Source: Planctomicrobium piriforme (lineage in GTDB: Bacteria > Planctomycetota > Planctomycetia > Planctomycetales > Planctomycetaceae). Taken from it: DNA of 64,000 nt. Every line of letters starts with the position of its first letter. Within the stretch, counting starts at the first letter, position 1. The stretch is from assembly GCA_945860955.1 (NCBI GenBank), contig CAMATH010000013.1, forward strand, positions 28,203 through 92,202, read 5' to 3'. The notes beneath the pieces were generated by a model. It was not told the origin of the DNA and ran no database searches. It worked only from the letters and a program-made list of their open reading frames with translations. The position numbers and the translations under genes were made by a program. Below, piece after piece: positions 61,951 to 64,000 of the stretch.

Positions 61951-62607
61951 TCACTGCGCGCAGCGTCGGCACCGACGCCGCTCCCGAAATCTTCGTTCGC
62001 GCTCCTCCACCCGACGTAAAGCCTCTCGGCAGGCCGCTGAACAGAACCTTTTTGGCGGTTGGTGGGGCGTCACCTCAAACAGGACATAGCACCCGGGACG
62101 GTCGCACGGACACGTTTCGGAATTTGTCCAAAATTTCTCATGGTGATGACCCTCGCATGCCACTGGCGATGCGATTTGCGTGGTCGCCCCCTGATCCGCT
62201 TCACGCGCCGACCTGCGTTCCCGATACTGCCGGCTTTGCTCCCGCCGACACACGCGCCCCGCCTCGCTCTGCCGATACTTCCCCTGCGCCCGCCAGCAAC
62301 TCCAGGCCCGCGCCGCTTGTCGGCACGCTTCCCCGCAATACCGGCACTGCGGACGAGCCGGTTCGAACCACCCCTCGCACCCCTTCAGCAGGCAGCGCCG
62401 CCGGCCGTGCCGGTGATCACAGTCCGAATGTTTTCGAACTTGATCTTGACCGCAGGTCGATGCGCTTTGAAAGTACAGAGGGTCCACGGGAGGGGTAAAC
62501 TCCCAAAGGATCAAGCCTCCGGGAGAAGTTCTCACCTTCTCCTGGAGGCGCTTTTGTGGCTCCCTCCTTGGGCATCGACTTCCCGCCACCCCACCCGGGC
62601 GATGCAC
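61951..62607 (-). CDS. Cys/Arg-rich zinc-ribbon-like protein of mobile-element type
   Basis: Up to 218 residues. The convincing part begins after about residue 60 and contains three cysteine clusters: CLLKGCEGWFEPARPQCRYCGEAC, CPCDRPGCYVLFEVTP and RFCSAACREALRRVEERERR. I recall similar Cys-rich proteins scattered through planctomycete genomes near transposase genes. The paired CxxC/CxxxC patterns suggest zinc ribbons. The start is uncertain: ATG 62607 lies upstream of a strong hairpin (62515-62549), while TTG 62514 or GTG 62487 would start inside or after it. Role unknown. Confidence 0.55.
   Translation of the reverse strand: MHRPGGVAGSRCPRREPQKRLQEKVRTSPGGLILWEFTPPVDPLYFQSASTCGQDQVRKHSDCDHRHGRRRCLLKGCEGWFEPARPQCRYCGEACRQAARAWSCWRAQGKYRQSEAGRVCRREQSRQYRERRSAREADQGATTQIASPVACEGHHHEKFWTNSETCPCDRPGCYVLFEVTPHQPPKRFCSAACREALRRVEERERRFRERRRCRRCAQ
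62515..62555 (+). terminator. stem-loop with short T-run
   Basis: GCCTCCGGGAGAAG (62515-62528) pairs with CTTCTCCTGGAGGC (62536-62549) over 14 positions including one G-T wobble, loop TTCTCAC, followed by GCTTTT. It resembles an intrinsic terminator on the plus strand, yet no plus-strand gene ends nearby. On the minus strand it lies in the 5' part of the Cys-rich gene, where it could act as a leader hairpin. Confidence 0.55.
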
Positions 62608-62753
62608 CTCCCGGCTACCAGTCTACTCTGCCCATCCCCCTCTCACGCCAGCACAACGCCGAGATGCACGTCACGCGAAGTGGTCCGCTAGATCCTGCGA
62701 TCGACCGATCGCAAAATGGCACTGGTGGCTCTGCGAAAGTGGTACCGTGGTAG

Positions 62754-63145
62754 GTTGTTACTGACAAGCTGGCGGAAGTCGCCGGCTGTCGCTGGTGTGT
62801 GGAGATGGACTTTCAATGCGGCAAAGGGGAGTGTGGGCTGGACGAGTACGAAACCCGCGGCTGGATCGGTTGGCATCACCATACCGCTCTCTCGTCGATG
62901 GCGCTCTGGTTCCTGACCCTTCAGAAACACCGGCTGGGAAAAAAAAGCACCCGCAACTGACGATGCTGGAGGTTCGCAGCGTGCTCCGACACCTGCTCGA
63001 TCTTCGACGCTGGGACGAAAAAGAAATCCTCCGCTGGTCTCAGCATCGCCAAAACCGCAACGCGCTCGCCAAATTGTGCCACATCGCGCGGCGCGAACGA
63101 GAACGACGATCGCCACGAAGCAGGTCAAGGAATCAGGCGCTGTAG
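62754..63145 (+). pseudogene. C-terminal fragment of an IS701-like transposase with A8 frameshift
   Basis: The frame after the stop at 62751-62753 reads VVTDKLAEVAGCRWCVEMDF, then GKGECGLDEYETRGWIGWHH and HTALSSMALWFLTLQKHRLGKK, the C-terminal catalytic-Glu region of an IS701-like DDE transposase. It then ends in a TGA after an A8 run (62939-62946). The neighbouring frame continues KHPQLTMLEVRSVLRHLLDL through DEKEILRWSQHRQNRNALAK to 63145. The N-terminal two thirds of the transposase are missing. The A8 could be a decay mutation or a former programmed slip site. Confidence 0.7.
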
Positions 63146-63147
63146 TA

Positions 63148-64000
63148 TTAGGTCTCCCCGGCCACCTGCTGTAATGCATCGTCGATTTCATCCATACCCA
63201 ACTTTGCAATGGGTCCAATGCGTGACCTTGCCCTATCCAAATGATCACGCACTTGGCGACGAACGACGCGTTCCGGTAAGTCCTTCAGTTGGGTTCTCAG
63301 GTTCTCTGCCTCGGCAATCAACTCAGGCGTAAGTTGAGTCGCGCCGCTTATGACCATAAGCAGCGGGAGACTCGACTCCTTGGCTTTCGTCACACGCTTT
63401 CGCATCGGTCCGAACGCTAGATAGTTCACTAAGAAGTCTGCGCTCATAACTGGGGAATCAGGGGGAGAGTCACTCATGTACTCCCGCAACCTGCTCTTCA
63501 AGTCGAAAGCCTGTGGATCAACGGTGAGCCACCAAGCGCTGTAGCCGAAAGGTGACGCATGTTCTTTGGTCCGAAGTTGCACCACACCTGCGTAGCACTC
63601 CACGTCGTGGCTCACCAACTTCGTAATCGCCATATTATCTAGCGGAGCTTTGTATTTCTCGCGCCGGCGGTTATAGCGTTCGTACCAGATAGTCTCTAAT
63701 GCGTGGCGCAGCTCAGGCGACGATGCGTTGCGTGCCGATTCCAAAGATTGCTCCTTAATGCCAAACTGGTCATCAAGATACTCAGCAATGTCTTGCAGAG
63801 GACGTGCGTCTCCTCGAAAGTTCTCAAGCCAGCCTGGAAAGGACGCCATTGATCGGCCGTAGGCAAGATATCGTTCGAGCAAGTATGGAATCGAGCCCTC
63901 CCACTGCCCATATGTCAGGCGGGCGCAGACAAGCGAGCGATTCATGTGTCGCTCGACTTCTTCAACTACACCCGGCGTGACACGCAGCTTGAGTCCAGCG
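63148..64000 (-). CDS. unknown protein (5' end outside window)
   Basis: The frame is open through base 64000 without a stop, so the N-terminus lies outside; the visible part is 283 codons plus a stop. An internal ATG at 63945 is only one of several Met codons. The sequence is soluble and mixed alpha/beta, with YSAWWLTVDPQAFDLKSRL, SADFLVNYLAFGPMRKRVTK and AEAENLRTQLKDLPERVVRR. I do not recognise the family. Codons are less biased toward G/C at the third position than in upstream genes and the surrounding DNA is mobile, so recent acquisition is likely. A link with defence systems is possible but not shown. Confidence 0.65.
   Translation of the reverse strand, partial: AGLKLRVTPGVVEEVERHMNRSLVCARLTYGQWEGSIPYLLERYLAYGRSMASFPGWLENFRGDARPLQDIAEYLDDQFGIKEQSLESARNASSPELRHALETIWYERYNRRREKYKAPLDNMAITKLVSHDVECYAGVVQLRTKEHASPFGYSAWWLTVDPQAFDLKSRLREYMSDSPPDSPVMSADFLVNYLAFGPMRKRVTKAKESSLPLLMVISGATQLTPELIAEAENLRTQLKDLPERVVRRQVRDHLDRARSRIGPIAKLGMDEIDDALQQVAGET

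Noticed and set aside
1..64000. tRNA or rRNA genes
   Set aside because: I scanned for TPsiC-like GGTTCGAATCC segments and rRNA landmarks on both strands and saw none with a matching acceptor stem; a covariance-model search would be decisive.

Overview
This 64 kb window comes from a GC-rich planctomycete chromosome. Several families that are almost diagnostic for the phylum occur together. These are a PSCyt1/DUF1549/DUF1553 protein followed by a DUF1501 protein (20414-24993), a DUF1559 pseudopilin-like protein (12679-13725), a YTV-type Cys/Arg-rich wall protein (36219-37565), a DUF6800-type small basic protein (27291-27470) and many signal-peptide proteins of unknown role. Genus cannot be assigned from the sequence alone.

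Layout. 1-978: partial obg GTPase. 1630-11344 (minus): a complete eight-gene set for the N-methylglutamate route of methylamine oxidation. It holds mgsABC (N-methylglutamate synthase), gmaS (gamma-glutamylmethylamide synthetase) and four genes homologous to heterotetrameric sarcosine oxidase that I read as N-methylglutamate dehydrogenase. 11671-12507: decayed IS4 transposase. 13815-17273: a molybdate locus, with an XRE-plus-periplasmic-binding-domain regulator, modA, modB and a short modC; the regulator has an unusually clear promoter with paired direct repeats. 17341-25753: unknown lipoprotein, a small gene with a likely frameshift, an Ldh2-family dehydrogenase, the planctomycete cytochrome/DUF1501 pair and cutC. 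25883-33445: SPOR-like exported protein, palindromic repeats, a GHMP-kinase/UDP-sugar-pyrophosphorylase-like fusion beside a GalU-like gene, and aroA. 33585-35579: ExbB/TolQ plus two ExbD/TolR proteins. 37990-40529: BON protein, globin-coupled histidine kinase and ANTAR response regulator, preceded by an intrinsic terminator in the leader. 40575-44654: NPCBM protein, prenyltransferase-repeat protein and nicotinamide phosphoribosyltransferase. 44682-48137 (minus): rpe, a phosphoglycerate-mutase-fold protein lacking its catalytic residues, accD and a Ser/Thr kinase. 48339-49802: photolyase. 49917-60008 (minus): a Complex I membrane-arm operon nuoHJKLMN without nuoA-G or nuoI, followed by a helical protein, tatD and another small protein. 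60914-64000: mobile and decayed DNA, with a REP/RAYT element that appears to have cut a gene, a Cys-rich protein, a transposase tail with an A8 frameshift, and a partial gene whose composition differs from its neighbours.

How the genes work together. The clearest system is methylamine use: GmaS makes gamma-glutamylmethylamide, MgsABC makes N-methylglutamate, and MgdABCD oxidises it to glutamate plus a C1 unit at formaldehyde level. Planctomycetes are known to carry H4MPT-linked C1 genes, so this gives them a plausible C1 source, and also a nitrogen source. Other points of interest are the molybdate regulator's operator, the globin-HK/ANTAR operon with its leader terminator, the kinase-nucleotidyltransferase fusion and the split nuo operon. 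All functions are inferred from sequence recognition by eye; no database search was run.
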